DNA from: Verrucomicrobiota bacterium
GTDB lineage: Bacteria > Verrucomicrobiota > Verrucomicrobiia > Opitutales > Opitutaceae
NCBI GenBank assembly: GCA_023399155.1
Contig: JAEWQP010000034.1
Coordinates: forward strand, 21,480 to 85,479
Length of the DNA stretch: 64,000 nucleotides
Direction: 5' to 3'
The notes below the pieces were generated by a model, which searched no databases, was not told where the DNA came from, and worked only from the letters and a program-made list of their open reading frames with translations. Below are positions 63,908-64,000 of this stretch, piece after piece; the stretch's first letter is position 1, and every line of letters begins with the position of its first letter. Both the position numbers and the translations under genes were made by a program.

Positions 63908-64000
63908 TCAAAACAGTTCGGCTTGGGCGAAGAAGGCAGCGATGAGTTGGGGACGTCGGCGTTTTCGCCGGATTCGTTTGAGAGCCTGACAGGCGCGGTG
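63908..64000 (-). CDS. Cut ORF at the right edge, possibly a transposase C-terminus
   Basis: Thirty codons on the minus strand ending in TGA at 63908: a strongly basic run (ALKRIRRKRRRPQLIAAFF) followed by AQAELF. The basic tail recalls the C-termini of some insertion-sequence transposases, but the piece is too short to name. The rest is outside the window. Confidence 0.35.
   Translation of the reverse strand, partial: HRACQALKRIRRKRRRPQLIAAFFAQAELF

Overview
The window reads as a piece of a high-GC bacterial chromosome, most likely from the Opitutaceae (Verrucomicrobiota). This rests on the mix of genes, on a secreted protein ending in two copies of an Opitutaceae-type C-terminal module (LST...GDS...GVGP...ASND.W), on a type I pullulanase carrying three X25-like modules, and on an EF-Tu with an aberrant switch I. 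It is inference; no 16S gene is present.

Region 1 (1-12.6 kb) has visibly lower GC and ends at the 3' end of a tRNA-Ser(CGA) gene. It holds a CorA remnant, a LysR regulator, a small MscS channel, a CPA1/CvrA-type cation-proton antiporter, a VOC protein, an HPF-like ribosome hibernation factor, a metallophosphoesterase, a degenerate aldo-keto reductase, two tandem Rnk/GreA-C-like proteins, an MgtC/DUF4010 membrane protein, a truncated homospermidine synthase, a tyrosine-recombinase C-terminal scrap, and two pieces of one STAND/NACHT-like NTPase lying in swapped order. I read it as a decayed genomic island whose surviving cargo is ion homeostasis and stationary-phase stress.

Region 2 (12.7-25.3 kb) is ordinary backbone: periplasmic thioredoxin, Na/Pi cotransporter with a PhoU tail, RibD-C reductase, ftsY, then holB-tmk-PfkB kinase on the minus strand, a TolQ/TolR/TonB-like operon, tRNA-Ala, a LapA-like protein, and prmB-hslO.

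Region 3 (25.5-44.5 kb) mixes secreted and housekeeping genes: a 1076-residue SGNH/FN3/CxxCH protein, an esterase, a DUF1846 protein, tRNA-Val, a MazG-like dUTPase, a CIA30-like protein, acyltransferase 3, DUF4112, AlkB, pullulanase, MutM/Fpg, a LysR fragment, a TfoX-like protein, an M48 protease and LemA.

Region 4 (44.5-64 kb) has a TPR protein with a second ExbB/ExbD/TonB-like set, then the classic cluster tRNA-Thr-tuf-tRNA-Trp-secE-nusG-rplK-rplA-rplJ-rplL-rpoB-rpoC, a strong terminator, a GH5-like hydrolase, and a cut ORF at the edge.

The most unusual theme is a set of intergenic elements, several inside operons, built of short degenerate units (GGCTGAA, GAGAAC/GAGAAA, GCGGTAAGC and others) placed in mirrored orientation. 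Two of them share an identical 36-nt end that directly abuts the start codons of tolR/exbD and rplK. A second notable feature is an RpoC that has lost three of the four cysteines of its second zinc site.
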